A stretch of 64,000 bases of DNA from JAYODW01 sp038116745 (GCA_038116745.1 JAYODW010000009.1:48574-112573); one strand, 5' to 3'. Positions 34,253 to 42,709 are shown, counted from the stretch's first letter. Program-made: numbers and translations. Notes: generated by a model not told the origin, from the letters alone.

Positions 34253-34786
34253 TCAGCCGACGTCGCCGGAAACGCCCAGGATGACAGACACGGTGCAGTG
34301 GTAGACGCTGCTTTCGTTGCCCATGCACCAGTTGATGTCGTTATGCACGCCCATGCGGTAGCCCGGACGCTCGCCCTCGTTCTCGTTACAGAAACAGCGT
34401 CCGCAGGAGGCCGCACCGCAGCAGTCGTTGTAGCTGACGAGGTAGTTCTTCCCGTCGTCAGGGTTGTGGCAGGTCCCGATCCAGGTGACCGAAGAGGCCT
34501 CGGTGCCCGGCGGGCAGCTGGTGATCGAGCCGCCGCAGCAGGTGCACAGATGTCCGTCGAGCGAGCAGTAGCGCCAGTATTCGCAGCGCTGGGGGTCCAT
34601 CGGGTCATGGTGCCCGTCGTCCACGGCGCCGTGCTGTGCCCGCGCTGAGCGGTCGAAGGGCAGCACCGGCAGCACGAAAGCTGCGCCCACCAGGGAACGG
34701 CCGATGCGTTGCAGCGCGCTGCGACGCGAGGTCCGGAGCGCCACGGCGCGCACCTGTTGCTCAAAAAATCGATCCAACCATTTCAT
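34253..34786 (-). CDS. aauA: Aromatic amine dehydrogenase beta (small) subunit, TTQ-containing
   Basis: The 177-residue precursor has a twin-arginine leader (SRRSALQRIGRSLVGAAFVL) and a cysteine-rich mature part. Trp102 (TWIGTC) and Trp153 (INWCMG) are 51 residues apart, the spacing of the two tryptophans that form tryptophan tryptophylquinone. Asp121 (YNDCCG) and Asp77 (SLDG) sit at the positions of the catalytic and cross-link-assisting aspartates. From memory the sequence is closer to aromatic than to methylamine dehydrogenase: WIGTCHNP-x-DGK-x-YL, CGRC-x-C, ERPGY, HND-x-NWCM. Fourteen cysteines would form disulfides in the periplasm. ATG 34786 has GAGGACACCC upstream. It oxidises primary amines to aldehydes with the large subunit. 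Confidence 0.88.
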   Translation of the reverse strand: MKWLDRFFEQQVRAVALRTSRRSALQRIGRSLVGAAFVLPVLPFDRSARAQHGAVDDGHHDPMDPQRCEYWRYCSLDGHLCTCCGGSITSCPPGTEASSVTWIGTCHNPDDGKNYLVSYNDCCGAASCGRCFCNENEGERPGYRMGVHNDINWCMGNESSVYHCTVSVILGVSGDVG

Positions 34787-34833
34787 AAGGGTGTCCTCTG
34801 GGCGGCCTGAGCTGATGCCATGTCAGTGAGAGA

Positions 34834-35421
34834 TTATGCCTTCTGCAGGTACTGTTGAATGGACTCCACGCCGAGTTCCTTGGCGGTGAAGAGACTTTCG
34901 AGCTGCTCCCGGGAATTGATCAGACCTTTGGCCCTGACCGTGCCGGACTCGTCGAGCAGAACGGCATAGGGCAGCTTGCCGACTTTGAACGACATGCCGA
35001 GCTCAGTGGAGAGCACGTAGGGAAACCTGCCGAGATCAAACTGCGCGTAGAACTTCCGCTGCCGCGCCTCGTCGCCGTCGCTGGCGAGGATGACCTTGAG
35101 CCAGGCGGCCTCGGTATCCGCAATCGAACGCAGCACCGGCAGCAGCTTTTTGCACACCGGACAGGTCGGGGACAGAAAAAAGACCAGCCTGCCGTGGCTG
35201 TCCGGCTGACCGATCTCCACGCTTTCGCCCTGCAGGCCGGTGAGATTGAAAACCGGTGACTGCTCTCCGACTTTGGGACCGTCATCGAGCATCAGTGCGC
35301 CCATGGGTGCGACACGTTCGTAGAGCACCCCGATCTGCCTGGCGAGAGCGAACACAGCAATGGTGAGCGCGATCACCAGCAGCCACAGTGCGCCCAGCGC
35401 AATCGTGACAGTGGTGCTCAT
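34834..35421 (-). CDS. aauD: Amine dehydrogenase accessory thiol-disulfide protein, MauD-like
   Basis: The 195-residue protein has one N-terminal membrane helix (VTIALGALWLLVIALTIAVFAL) and a thioredoxin-like domain. The active site is CPVC in LSPTCPVCKKLLPVLRSIA near residue 112, and the MauD signature GLINSREQLESLFTAKELGV is near the C-terminus. MauD/AauD helps form the many disulfides of the small subunit, which is encoded next. ATG 35421 overlaps the aauE stop, so the two are coupled. Confidence 0.88.
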   Translation of the reverse strand: MSTTVTIALGALWLLVIALTIAVFALARQIGVLYERVAPMGALMLDDGPKVGEQSPVFNLTGLQGESVEIGQPDSHGRLVFFLSPTCPVCKKLLPVLRSIADTEAAWLKVILASDGDEARQRKFYAQFDLGRFPYVLSTELGMSFKVGKLPYAVLLDESGTVRAKGLINSREQLESLFTAKELGVESIQQYLQKA

Positions 35422-35960
35422 CGGGCAGGCCTGATCCGCGCCAGCCGCGGGCGGTTGGCGATCAGCTGACTGGCGGTGGCATAGAGCCCGAACAGGGTAA
35501 GGCTGCCGCCTGCGATGGTGAGGTAGTCAAGAGCGTGCAGTCCCCGGCCCGAGGTTTCAGTCAGCAAGGGCAGCGTGGCGACGCACAGGATCAGGTTCCG
35601 CGCGACCAGCGGCCAGGATAAGAGCTGCTCGTCTTCCAGCCCGCCGCAGCCGCAGCCCACATCCGTGCGGCCGCGGACAAGATTGATCACGATTGCCAGA
35701 GTCACCATGAATAGCAGCAGCAACGCCAGAGCGGCGCCCAGCGGGCGGGTAGAAGGCAGTAGAAGCGCGATTGCGGCGGTCAGTTCCGTGAGTGGCAGCA
35801 GCCATGCGAATACGCCGATGAGCGCGCCGGGCACGATCTCATAGTTATCGACTGCGGCAGCAAAAGCTTCCCGGTCGCCCAGCTTCTGCAGGGCACCGAC
35901 CGTGAACATCGCGGCAAACGCCGCGGCCAGGGCATGCTGAATGACGACGTCCGGGGACAT
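35418..35960 (-). CDS. aauE: Amine dehydrogenase accessory membrane protein, MauE-like
   Basis: The 180-residue protein has four to five hydrophobic helices, with FTVGALQKLGDREAFAAAVDNYEIVPG near 20-45 and RGRTDVGCGCGGLEDEQLLSWPLVARN near 98-123. The conserved CGCGG loop is characteristic of MauE and related DoxX-like proteins. It is needed for assembly of tryptophylquinone enzymes, probably in disulfide transfer. It starts three bases after aauB ends and overlaps aauD. Confidence 0.87.
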   Translation of the reverse strand: MSPDVVIQHALAAAFAAMFTVGALQKLGDREAFAAAVDNYEIVPGALIGVFAWLLPLTELTAAIALLLPSTRPLGAALALLLLFMVTLAIVINLVRGRTDVGCGCGGLEDEQLLSWPLVARNLILCVATLPLLTETSGRGLHALDYLTIAGGSLTLFGLYATASQLIANRPRLARIRPAR

Positions 35961-35963
35961 GGC

Positions 35964-37112
35964 TCAGTGCGTTTCAATCAGCGCTGCGAACTCACCGAAA
36001 GGCGCGCTGCGCTGGCCGGGCGTCAGGACAGGCAGGGTGTCATAGCGCACGAACTCAGCAGTCATGCCATCGTAGGCATACAGCAGAGGCTTCTTCTCTT
36101 TCGTGAGTACCAGCGCGATGGCGTTGGAGCCCGGCGCCCGGCCGATCCGTTTTTTGCTCGACAGGTCGAAGGTCCAGATCTCTTTGGCTGGCCATTTATG
36201 ACTACCGTTGCGCGCGCCCTCATGCATGCCGACATAGAGTCGGTTGCTCTGCGGATCAATCGCGGTCAGCTGATAGCCGCCTGGCTTCCAATGAGCGGCC
36301 TTGTCAGTGTCATCGACCAGCGACCACTCGGCCTCAAGAGCGGCGGTATCCCCACCTAAATTGATTTGCTTCAGGTTTCCCTCGTAAGACACGAAGTAGT
36401 AGCTGTCGCCGAGACGCTCAGCCTGGACAAACAGAGGATCCTTTTCTGCGTCGAAGAGTTTCGGGCTGCGGTTCTGCGTTTTCGCGTTGCCCTTATCGTC
36501 CAGCGTGATGGTCAGAATCGTACCGTCGCCGCACAGAGTCGAGAAGCGCTGGGCGTTGCTCGCTGCGGGCAGGATGATCCAGCAGCCGGGTGTCTCGACT
36601 TCAGCGGCGAAGCGCACGGCAGGGCGGTCTACGATGGTCACTGAACTGGCCGGCGTGGCGTTCTGAATGAACACGAATCGTCCGTCGCTACCGGTTGCCA
36701 TGGTGCCCTTGTAGGGCAGCGCCTGGGCGTGCTTGGCCGGGATCTCGACCTCTGCAAGCAGAGCCAGCGTTTTAGTGTCATACACCTCGAACTGGTCGAA
36801 GCGGCGCCCGCGGTTGCGCTTTTCGTAGTAGGTGGTCGCGACGAACATTTCGTTGCTGTCCGGGGACAGCTTACTCAGTCCGAAAAGACCGGTTGAGATC
36901 AGCCCCATGTAACTGAAGCTGTCTCCGTCGATGACGTGGATCCGTCCGTCGATGGCGTGACCGAGAGCGGTATCTGACAGGTACAGCCGGTGCGGCGTCG
37001 CCGGCGCCATTTCCGCAACAGTGAGCTTCTCAGGCGGTAGCTCCGCGTTTGCCTGGAAGGTGCCGCTAAGCAGCAGGAGGCTGCACAGGAACAGGGGTGA
37101 TGATCGTTTCAC
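35964..37112 (-). CDS. aauB: Aromatic amine dehydrogenase alpha (large) subunit
   Basis: The 382-residue precursor has a signal peptide (KRSSPLFLCSLLLLSGTFQ, cleavage near ANAE). A seven-bladed beta-propeller domain follows, starting LTVAEMAPATPHRLYLSD and DGRIHVIDGDSFSYMGLIST. Repeats such as FEVYDTKTLALLAEVEIPAK and LTAIDPQSNRLYVGMHEGARNGSHKWPAKEIWTFDL form the blades. GTG 37112 has GGAGG eight bases upstream. It is the first gene of the cluster B-E-D-A-cytochrome, the order of the aau genes as I recall them from Alcaligenes faecalis. No mauG, mauF or amicyanin gene is nearby, so cofactor maturation must depend on genes outside the window. Confidence 0.88.
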   Translation of the reverse strand: MKRSSPLFLCSLLLLSGTFQANAELPPEKLTVAEMAPATPHRLYLSDTALGHAIDGRIHVIDGDSFSYMGLISTGLFGLSKLSPDSNEMFVATTYYEKRNRGRRFDQFEVYDTKTLALLAEVEIPAKHAQALPYKGTMATGSDGRFVFIQNATPASSVTIVDRPAVRFAAEVETPGCWIILPAASNAQRFSTLCGDGTILTITLDDKGNAKTQNRSPKLFDAEKDPLFVQAERLGDSYYFVSYEGNLKQINLGGDTAALEAEWSLVDDTDKAAHWKPGGYQLTAIDPQSNRLYVGMHEGARNGSHKWPAKEIWTFDLSSKKRIGRAPGSNAIALVLTKEKKPLLYAYDGMTAEFVRYDTLPVLTPGQRSAPFGEFAALIETH

Positions 37113-37173
37113 GATGGTCGCCTCCGAAGCTTTTTTTCATCTGAAAAGGCCATACGAACGGGGACCGATTCTA

Positions 37174-37211
37174 GGTGATCCCCTTACGGGATCCCACCGC
37201 TTGCGGGCGGG
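37174..37211. promoter_or_regulatory. Structured element between aauB and dienelactone hydrolase genes
   Basis: On the plus strand GGT-GATCCC (37174-37182) pairs with GGGATC-(CC)-ACC (37188-37198) around CTTAC. A second pairing of CCC..CCGC (37193-37200) with GCGG..GGG (37203-37211) overlaps its 3' arm, so the two are mutually exclusive. This resembles an attenuator or riboswitch layout in the divergent intergenic region and could act in either leader. I recognise no known riboswitch class. Confidence 0.35.
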
Positions 37212-37287
37212 TCTTTGTCGCCGTGTTGCGCCCTTTGACCCCCGTCTGGTCCAATCGAGCATCTATACAAATGAAGGGGTAAAAGGG

Positions 37288-38001
37288 ATGGGAGAGCAAC
37301 GACAGCTGACGGCGACTGACGGTTTCACCTTCGGCGCTTACGAGGCGCGTCCGGTGGGCACGGCAAAAGGAGGAGTCGTCGTCATTCAGGAAATTTTCGG
37401 CGTCAATCATCACATCCGCTCGGTGGCGGATGAGTACGCGGCGGCGGGGTATGTCGCCATTGCGCCGCAGATCTTCGATCGTGCAGAGCGGAACGTGGAG
37501 CTCGGCTATACCGACCAGGCCGAGTTCGACAAAGGAATCCGGCTGGCTTTCAGCGACCTCAAGATGGAGCAGACTTTGCTCGACCTGCAGGCTACCGTGA
37601 CAGCGCTGTCAGAGCACGGTCGGGTCGGCGTGGTCGGCTATTGTTTTGGCGGGTTGCTGACCTGGCTGTCCTGCTGCGAGCTCGAGGGCGTGGCTGCAGG
37701 CTCTGCCTATTACGGCGGCGGTATTGCAGGTCAGGCGGACCGCCAGGCGCGCTGCCCGGTGATGATGCATTTCGGTGAGCACGACAAACACATTCCGATG
37801 ACTGACGTAGAAACCGTTCGGAAAGCGCAGCCTGACGTGCAGATTTTCGTCTACGACGCGGACCACGGGTTCAACTGCAGCGAACGGCCGGTGTTCGATC
37901 AGCCCAGCGCGGCAACGGCCCGCGAGCGCACTCTGGCGTTCTTTGAAAAACACCTGGTCGATGTGGATGGCGATGACGCGACCACAGTGATTCGGGGCTG
38001 A
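37288..38001 (+). CDS. Dienelactone hydrolase family protein
   Basis: The 237-residue alpha/beta hydrolase has GGVVVIQEIFGVNHHIRSVAD, VGVVGYCFGGLLTWLS (Cys nucleophile near 118), FGEHDKHIP (Asp near 169) and DADHGFNC (His near 199): a complete Cys-Asp-His triad. ATG 37288 gives the family's start, with AAGGGG just upstream; the frame is open to 37021, but that part lies inside the divergent gene. Family members hydrolyse dienelactones or related lactones in ring-cleavage pathways; here the substrate is unknown. It precedes an alcohol dehydrogenase by nine bases. Confidence 0.88.
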   Translation: MGEQRQLTATDGFTFGAYEARPVGTAKGGVVVIQEIFGVNHHIRSVADEYAAAGYVAIAPQIFDRAERNVELGYTDQAEFDKGIRLAFSDLKMEQTLLDLQATVTALSEHGRVGVVGYCFGGLLTWLSCCELEGVAAGSAYYGGGIAGQADRQARCPVMMHFGEHDKHIPMTDVETVRKAQPDVQIFVYDADHGFNCSERPVFDQPSAATARERTLAFFEKHLVDVDGDDATTVIRG

Positions 38002-38010
38002 GAGCGCACC

Positions 38011-39051
38011 ATGCGCGCAGCGATTTTTCAGGGGCGCGGCGAAGCGCTGACGGTGGGCGAGGTCGCGCCGCCGGTGTGTGGCCGCGACGAGATGGTGATT
38101 GCGGTGCGCAGCTGCGGCATCTGTGGTTCTGATCTGCACCTTGCAGATGCGCATCCGGCGGAGAGCGGCATGGCGCCGCTGCCGTCGGGGTCAGTGATGG
38201 GCCACGAGTTCGCGGGCGAGGTGGTTGAGGTCGGCGCCGGAGTAAGCGGATTCCGCAGCGGCGACCGGGTTACCGCCATGCCCTATGTGGCCTGCGGACG
38301 CTGTGCTGCCTGCCTCGCCGGCGTCGGCTACCGCTGCGCCGAGGTGCGCTATACCGGTTTGGGTGCGCGCAGCGGGGGCTACGCCGAATTTGTCGGCGTT
38401 GGTGCGGCTGAGAGTCTGCGCCTGCCCGCCGGTATTGATTTTGAGCGCGGTGCGCTGGTCGAGCCGCTGGCTGTGGCGCTGCATGCTGTGAATGCCGCGC
38501 GTCTGAGACCGGCGGAGTCCGTGCTGATTATGGGTGCGGGGCCGATTGGCCTCGCGGCGACCTTGTGGGCCCGGTATTTCGGCGCGCAGCACGTCATCGT
38601 CAGTGACCGCGTGCCGGAGCGCCTGGCGCTGGCGGCGGCGCTCGGTGCGCACGAAGTCATCGATGCCACATCGACTGACGTGATCCAGAGCTACAAGCGC
38701 TATGCGGGCAAGCGACCGGATGTGGTGTTCGAATGTGTCGGCGTGCCGGGCACTCAGCAGCTGGCGATGGACTATGCGCCGATGGGCGGGCGCCTGGTCA
38801 TCGTCGGCGTCTGCATGGCGCCGGACACCATCCGGCCGGTCAAAGCGCTGACCAAGGAACTGCAGGTCAACTACGTATTCATGTATCACAAGCAGGATTT
38901 CGAGCTCGCGATCGATCTCCTTGATCGGGAACTGCTCGACCCGTCGCCGATGCTGACCCGGACGGTCAGCTTCAGCGAATTTCCGCAGGCATTTGAAAGT
39001 CTGAAAACCGATAAAACCGCCTGCAAGGTGATACTGCGCCCCGATCTCTGA
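38011..39051 (+). CDS. Zinc-dependent alcohol dehydrogenase (MDR family)
   Basis: The 346-residue protein has the zinc-ADH pattern. GICGSDLHLAD near 39 and GHEFAGEVVEVG near 66 carry catalytic zinc ligands, and CGRCAACLAGVGYRC near 96-110 holds the four structural-zinc cysteines. The Rossmann nucleotide loop is MGAGPIGLAATLWAR near 170. It oxidises a secondary alcohol or polyol with NAD(P); relatives include butanediol and sorbitol dehydrogenases. It is coupled with the dienelactone hydrolase gene. Confidence 0.87.
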   Translation: MRAAIFQGRGEALTVGEVAPPVCGRDEMVIAVRSCGICGSDLHLADAHPAESGMAPLPSGSVMGHEFAGEVVEVGAGVSGFRSGDRVTAMPYVACGRCAACLAGVGYRCAEVRYTGLGARSGGYAEFVGVGAAESLRLPAGIDFERGALVEPLAVALHAVNAARLRPAESVLIMGAGPIGLAATLWARYFGAQHVIVSDRVPERLALAAALGAHEVIDATSTDVIQSYKRYAGKRPDVVFECVGVPGTQQLAMDYAPMGGRLVIVGVCMAPDTIRPVKALTKELQVNYVFMYHKQDFELAIDLLDRELLDPSPMLTRTVSFSEFPQAFESLKTDKTACKVILRPDL

Positions 39052-39248
39052 GGGCCGGGACGCAGCGGCGGGGCGTGCGACAATGCGCCCCCGCCACCCC
39101 TGACGCCCCACAACGCTGCTCAAAGAAGCCCGAGCGCAGAGCATGGGGCCGGGCTGCGCTGGGTCCCGCTTCCCTCAGGCGCTGGTTCCAGGCGGCAGTC
39201 GCTGCAGGCGAGGCTTCACGCAAGAATCAACGAAAGGAACCATGCGCC

Positions 39249-40481
39249 ATGAACGCTGCGCAGAAATCGGCCGGACAGGGCCCCAGCGACAAGGCCCTGC
39301 CGCGGGTGGTGTTGAAACCCGGCCGCGAGAAAGCGCTCAGGCGTCAGCATCCTTGGGTATTTTCCGGCGCGATCGCCAGGCTGGAGGGCACTGCAGCGCC
39401 AGGCGATACGGTCACCGTGTGTTCCAGCGATGGTGCTTTTCTGGCGTACGCGGGCTACAGCCCACAATCGCAGATCCGGCTCCGTATTCTCGGATTCGAC
39501 GCTGCTCGGGTGCCGGACGCCGATCTCATTCGCGCGCGCGTCGAGGCGGCGATTGACTACCGCCGGGCGGTCATGCCGCAGAATATCGAGGCCTGCCGCC
39601 TCATACACGGCGAGGCGGACGGTCTGCCGGGCGTGGTCGTTGACCGCTACGGCGACACCATGGTTCTGCAGTGCACGAGTGCCCTGGCAGAGCGCTGGCG
39701 TGAAGATCTGGCGGACGCGCTCGTCAGCTCAGGTCTGAGTACATCGATCTACGAACGCTCGGATGTTGAAGTCCGGCGTCTGGAAGGCCTTGAGCCCCGT
39801 GCCGGCATCCTGCGCGGGATTGAGCCCGCAGCGCCCCTTGAGATCAGAGAGGGTGAGCGGCGCTATGCGGTTGACGTGCGCTCAGGCCAGAAGACCGGGT
39901 TTTATTTCGACCAGCGTGAGAATCGCGACCTCGTGCAGTCGGTTGCTGCGGGATGTGAGGTGCTCGATGCGTTCTGCTATTCGGGTGGCTTCAGCATCGC
40001 GGCGCTGCATGGGCAGGCGCGTAGGGTGACTGCAATCGACAGCGCCGAGGAGGCGCTGGCGCGCGGCCGCGATAACGTCGCGGCGAACGGATTTGCTGAA
40101 CCGGCGCTGGAGTGGCGGGCCGGGGATGTCTTCGCCGAACTGCGCGCATTGGAGAAGCGCGGGCGCAGATTTGATCTGATCATCCTCGACCCACCCAAGT
40201 TTGCGCCGAACGAACGGCATGTCTCGCGCGCGGCAAGGGCCTACAAAGACGTCAACCTGTGGGCCTTCAAACTGCTCAGAAGCGGTGGGCTGCTCGCGAC
40301 TTTTTCCTGTTCCGGGGCGGTCAGTCCTGCGCTGTTTCAAAGCATCGTGGCCGGCAGCGCCATTGACGCGGGCGTAAAGGCCGCCATTGTCAGGCGCCTC
40401 GGCGCGGCTGCGGACCACCCAATAGCGCTGAATTTTCCAGAGGGTGACTACCTCAAAGGACTTCTTGTACGGGCCGAGTGA
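39249..40481 (+). CDS. rlmI: 23S rRNA (cytosine-C5)-methyltransferase, RlmI-like
   Basis: The 410-residue protein has an N-terminal PUA-like domain (RVVLKPGREKALRRQHPWVF, then SGAIARLEG), the family segment GEADGLPGVVVDRYGD near 130 and KTGFYFDQRENRD near 210. The SAM-binding motif LDAFCYSGGFSIAAL near 228 and the catalytic LDPPKFAPN with FSCSGAV in the C-terminal part complete it. It should methylate C1962 of 23S rRNA. ATG 39249 is chosen over the open extension to 39075; AAAGGAACC lies upstream, followed by another ATG out of frame at 39242. Confidence 0.88.
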   Translation: MNAAQKSAGQGPSDKALPRVVLKPGREKALRRQHPWVFSGAIARLEGTAAPGDTVTVCSSDGAFLAYAGYSPQSQIRLRILGFDAARVPDADLIRARVEAAIDYRRAVMPQNIEACRLIHGEADGLPGVVVDRYGDTMVLQCTSALAERWREDLADALVSSGLSTSIYERSDVEVRRLEGLEPRAGILRGIEPAAPLEIREGERRYAVDVRSGQKTGFYFDQRENRDLVQSVAAGCEVLDAFCYSGGFSIAALHGQARRVTAIDSAEEALARGRDNVAANGFAEPALEWRAGDVFAELRALEKRGRRFDLIILDPPKFAPNERHVSRAARAYKDVNLWAFKLLRSGGLLATFSCSGAVSPALFQSIVAGSAIDAGVKAAIVRRLGAAADHPIALNFPEGDYLKGLLVRAE

Positions 40482-40530
40482 ACGCGCTGGACCAGCCGCG
40501 ACACCTGGTCAGGAAACAGGAGCACGACGT

Positions 40531-41787
40531 TTGACTCACGACACGCTCTCGGCCTGGGACCCGTCGCGCGGGCGTGCGGTGACGCTTGCGCTACTGGCCT
40601 CGACGCTCGCTCTGGTCTACGGGATCTGGTACGCCTACAGCGTCATCCTCGTGGCGCTGCTCGAGGAGTTCGGCTGGGCGCGCTCGGTGGTTGCGGGCGC
40701 TTTCTCAACCTTCGCCGTGATCCACGGGAGCACCAACCCCCTGGTGGGCATGCTCTGCGATCGTGTGCGCCCGCCTTTCATCACCGCCTGTGCCAGCCTG
40801 GTACTGGCCTCGGCGCTGTTTGCCTGCAGTCTGGTGCAGGAGCCCTGGCAGCTCTACCTGAGTTTCGGTGTGCTGGTAGCCATCAGTGCGGCAGCATGTG
40901 GCTGGGTTCCGGCTGTCGTGCAGGTCCAGCGGCGCTTTCCACAGCGCCTCGGCTTTGCTCTTGGAATAGTCAGTTCCGGCGTCGGCGTCGGGATGTTCGT
41001 GGTGGTGCCGTTGTGCCAGGCCATTATCGAAGCGTTTGACTGGCGGGTGGCGTTTCGCGTTCTGGGCGTTCTCGTGTTGTGCATTGTGCTGCCTGCGGCG
41101 CTGTTCCTGCTGCGCTCGACACCGGATGCCCGGGTCGTCAGCCTGACGCCGGCCGCGGCGAGCGACGCGGACGCGACGACGCTGCGTCAGGCGCTGCGGA
41201 TGCTCCCGTTCTGGCTGATGGTGGCTGCGTTCTTCTTTGGCAGTCTGTGTTCGCAGACGCTGCAGGTTCATCAGGTCGCCTTTCTGGTTGATCACGGCAT
41301 TGCCGCGATGGCCGGTGCGTCTGTCGTCGGCGTCGTCGGGCTGGCCAGTGTCGTCGGCAAGACCGGCGGCGGCTGGCTGTCCGATCGGTTTGAGCGCGAG
41401 CTCGTGTACATCGCCGGTATTGCCGTCCTCGTGGCCAGCGTGTTTGCGCTGATGCTGGTGGGACGACACGTGTCTTACGCCGGCGCTTACCTCTACGCGG
41501 CGATGCTCGGGATCGGCTATTCCGCCACAGCAGCCCTGATCCCGGCGATGGTCAGCGATCGTTTCCAGGGGCGTCACTTCGGTTCGATCCTTGGCATCGG
41601 GCTGCTTGGCAGCGCCTCGGGGAGCGCCTTCGGTCCGTGGCTTGCCGGACACCTGTTCGACCTGAGCGGCAGCTATACGCTGCCATTTCTGATTGCTGCG
41701 GCAGCCGGTGTGGTTTCCGGCCTGGCCGGCTGGACGGCGCGCGTCCTGCGACGTCGCGCCGCCGTCGGCGGTGGTCCGACACACTGA
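40531..41787 (+). CDS. MFS transporter
   Basis: The 418-residue membrane protein has about twelve helices in two bundles. ASTLALVYGIWYAYSVILVALLEEFGWARSVV is at the start, an RFPQRLGFALGIVSSGVGVG segment near 130, and the second-half motif GKTGGGWLSDRFERELVYIAG near 275. It most resembles the MFS subgroup next to catabolic CoA genes, often annotated as monocarboxylate permeases. TTG 40531 is chosen for its CAGGAGCACG site; the frame extends back to 40444, overlapping rlmI. Confidence 0.86.
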   Translation: MTHDTLSAWDPSRGRAVTLALLASTLALVYGIWYAYSVILVALLEEFGWARSVVAGAFSTFAVIHGSTNPLVGMLCDRVRPPFITACASLVLASALFACSLVQEPWQLYLSFGVLVAISAAACGWVPAVVQVQRRFPQRLGFALGIVSSGVGVGMFVVVPLCQAIIEAFDWRVAFRVLGVLVLCIVLPAALFLLRSTPDARVVSLTPAAASDADATTLRQALRMLPFWLMVAAFFFGSLCSQTLQVHQVAFLVDHGIAAMAGASVVGVVGLASVVGKTGGGWLSDRFERELVYIAGIAVLVASVFALMLVGRHVSYAGAYLYAAMLGIGYSATAALIPAMVSDRFQGRHFGSILGIGLLGSASGSAFGPWLAGHLFDLSGSYTLPFLIAAAAGVVSGLAGWTARVLRRRAAVGGGPTH

Positions 41788-41795
41788 GCTCACGC

Positions 41796-41806
41796 GATAA
41801 TGCGCG
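41796..41806 (+). promoter_or_regulatory. Possible -10 box (GATAAT) before SDR gene
   Basis: GATAAT followed by GCGCGCG lies 81 bases before the SDR start. The hexamer is one mismatch from TATAAT. The GC-rich run after it is like that after the TATACT at 21994 and the TATGGT at 63950. Confidence 0.28.
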
Positions 41807-41881
41807 CGTTCGGGCGTTCCAAGCCACGCAGCGGTCGCGCCCTCCAACGACGCGAAAACATCACAAAAAAAGGAAGAGGCT

Positions 41882-42667
41882 ATGAAAATTGATCAATCCG
41901 TCAGCGCTGTCATTACCGGCGGGTCATCCGGTCTGGGCGCGGCAACGGCCCGGGTTCTCGCTGAGCGCGGCGCGAAGGTCGCACTGTTCGACCTGAACGT
42001 AGAGAAGGGTGAGGCGCTCGCCAAAGAGCTGGGGGGTGTTTTCGTCAAGGTCGACGTCACCTCACAGGCCGACTGCGAGGCCGGTTTTGCCAAAGCCCGT
42101 GAGGCAATCGGCCAGGAGCGCATCCTGGTTAACTGCGCGGGCACCGGCAACGCTTTCAAAACGGCCGGACGGGATAAGCAGACCGGTGCAATCAACACGT
42201 TTCCGATGGATAAGTTCGAGCTGATTATTCAGATCAATCTGCTCGGCACTTTCCGCTGTATCGCACTGTCGGCGGCCGGCATGATGACGCTCGATCCCGT
42301 GGATGAATATGGTGAGCGCGGCGCCATTATCAACACCGCCAGCGTGGCAGCAGAGGATGGTCAGATTGGTCAGGCGTCCTACTCGGCATCCAAAGCGGGC
42401 GTTGTAGGTATGACCCTGCCGATTGCGCGCGATCTCATGAGCGAGGGGATCCGGGTCAACACTATTCTGCCGGGTATTTTCGACACTCCGCTGCTTCAGT
42501 CAGCCCCGGACAAGGTGAAGCAGGCGCTCGCTGCCTCCGTGCCGTTTCCGAAGCGGCTCGGCGTACCGCCGGAGTACGCCAGTCTGGCGCTGTGCATGAT
42601 TGAAAATGGCTACTTCAACGGCGAAAGCGTCCGTCTCGACGGCGCTATCCGTATGGCGCCGCGCTGA
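41882..42667 (+). CDS. Short-chain dehydrogenase, 3-hydroxyacyl-CoA dehydrogenase type-2-like
   Basis: The 261-residue SDR has the nucleotide motif TGGSSGLGAATARVLAERG near 12, NCAGTGNA near 87, the serine in IINTASVAAEDG near 151 and the catalytic YSASKAGVVGMT near 168. PGIFDTPLL follows. The sequence resembles HSD17B10-type (3-hydroxy-2-methylbutyryl-CoA) dehydrogenases, which work in beta-oxidation of branched acids. ATG 41882 has AAAGGAAGAGG upstream. It is a single gene, followed by a terminator-like hairpin. Confidence 0.88.
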   Translation: MKIDQSVSAVITGGSSGLGAATARVLAERGAKVALFDLNVEKGEALAKELGGVFVKVDVTSQADCEAGFAKAREAIGQERILVNCAGTGNAFKTAGRDKQTGAINTFPMDKFELIIQINLLGTFRCIALSAAGMMTLDPVDEYGERGAIINTASVAAEDGQIGQASYSASKAGVVGMTLPIARDLMSEGIRVNTILPGIFDTPLLQSAPDKVKQALAASVPFPKRLGVPPEYASLALCMIENGYFNGESVRLDGAIRMAPR

Positions 42668-42684
42668 GCATCTGTTAATTGCCT

Positions 42685-42709
42685 GGCGGCGGGTTTCAAG
42701 CCCGCCGCC
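42685..42709 (+). terminator. Terminator-like hairpin after SDR gene
   Basis: GGCGGCGGG and CCCGCCGCC form nine perfect pairs with a seven-base loop (TTTCAAG), 18 bases after the SDR stop. There is no T-tract, so it is either a Rho-type 3' end or an mRNA-stabilising structure. Confidence 0.5.

Noticed and set aside
33736..34764. 342-residue open frame extending the cytochrome gene upstream
   Set aside because: The extra N-terminal part is a frame-shifted reading of the amine dehydrogenase small subunit gene; the cytochrome begins at GTG 34209 or 34233.
37174..37211. Fluoride riboswitch or mini-ykkC element
   Set aside because: The hairpins lack the GGNGAUGG and CUCCUG-type segments of the fluoride class and the ACGR loops of mini-ykkC.
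40705..41847. 380-residue minus-strand open frame
   Set aside because: Antisense to the MFS transporter gene; rich in Gln/Arg/His as expected for a shadow of hydrophobic codons.
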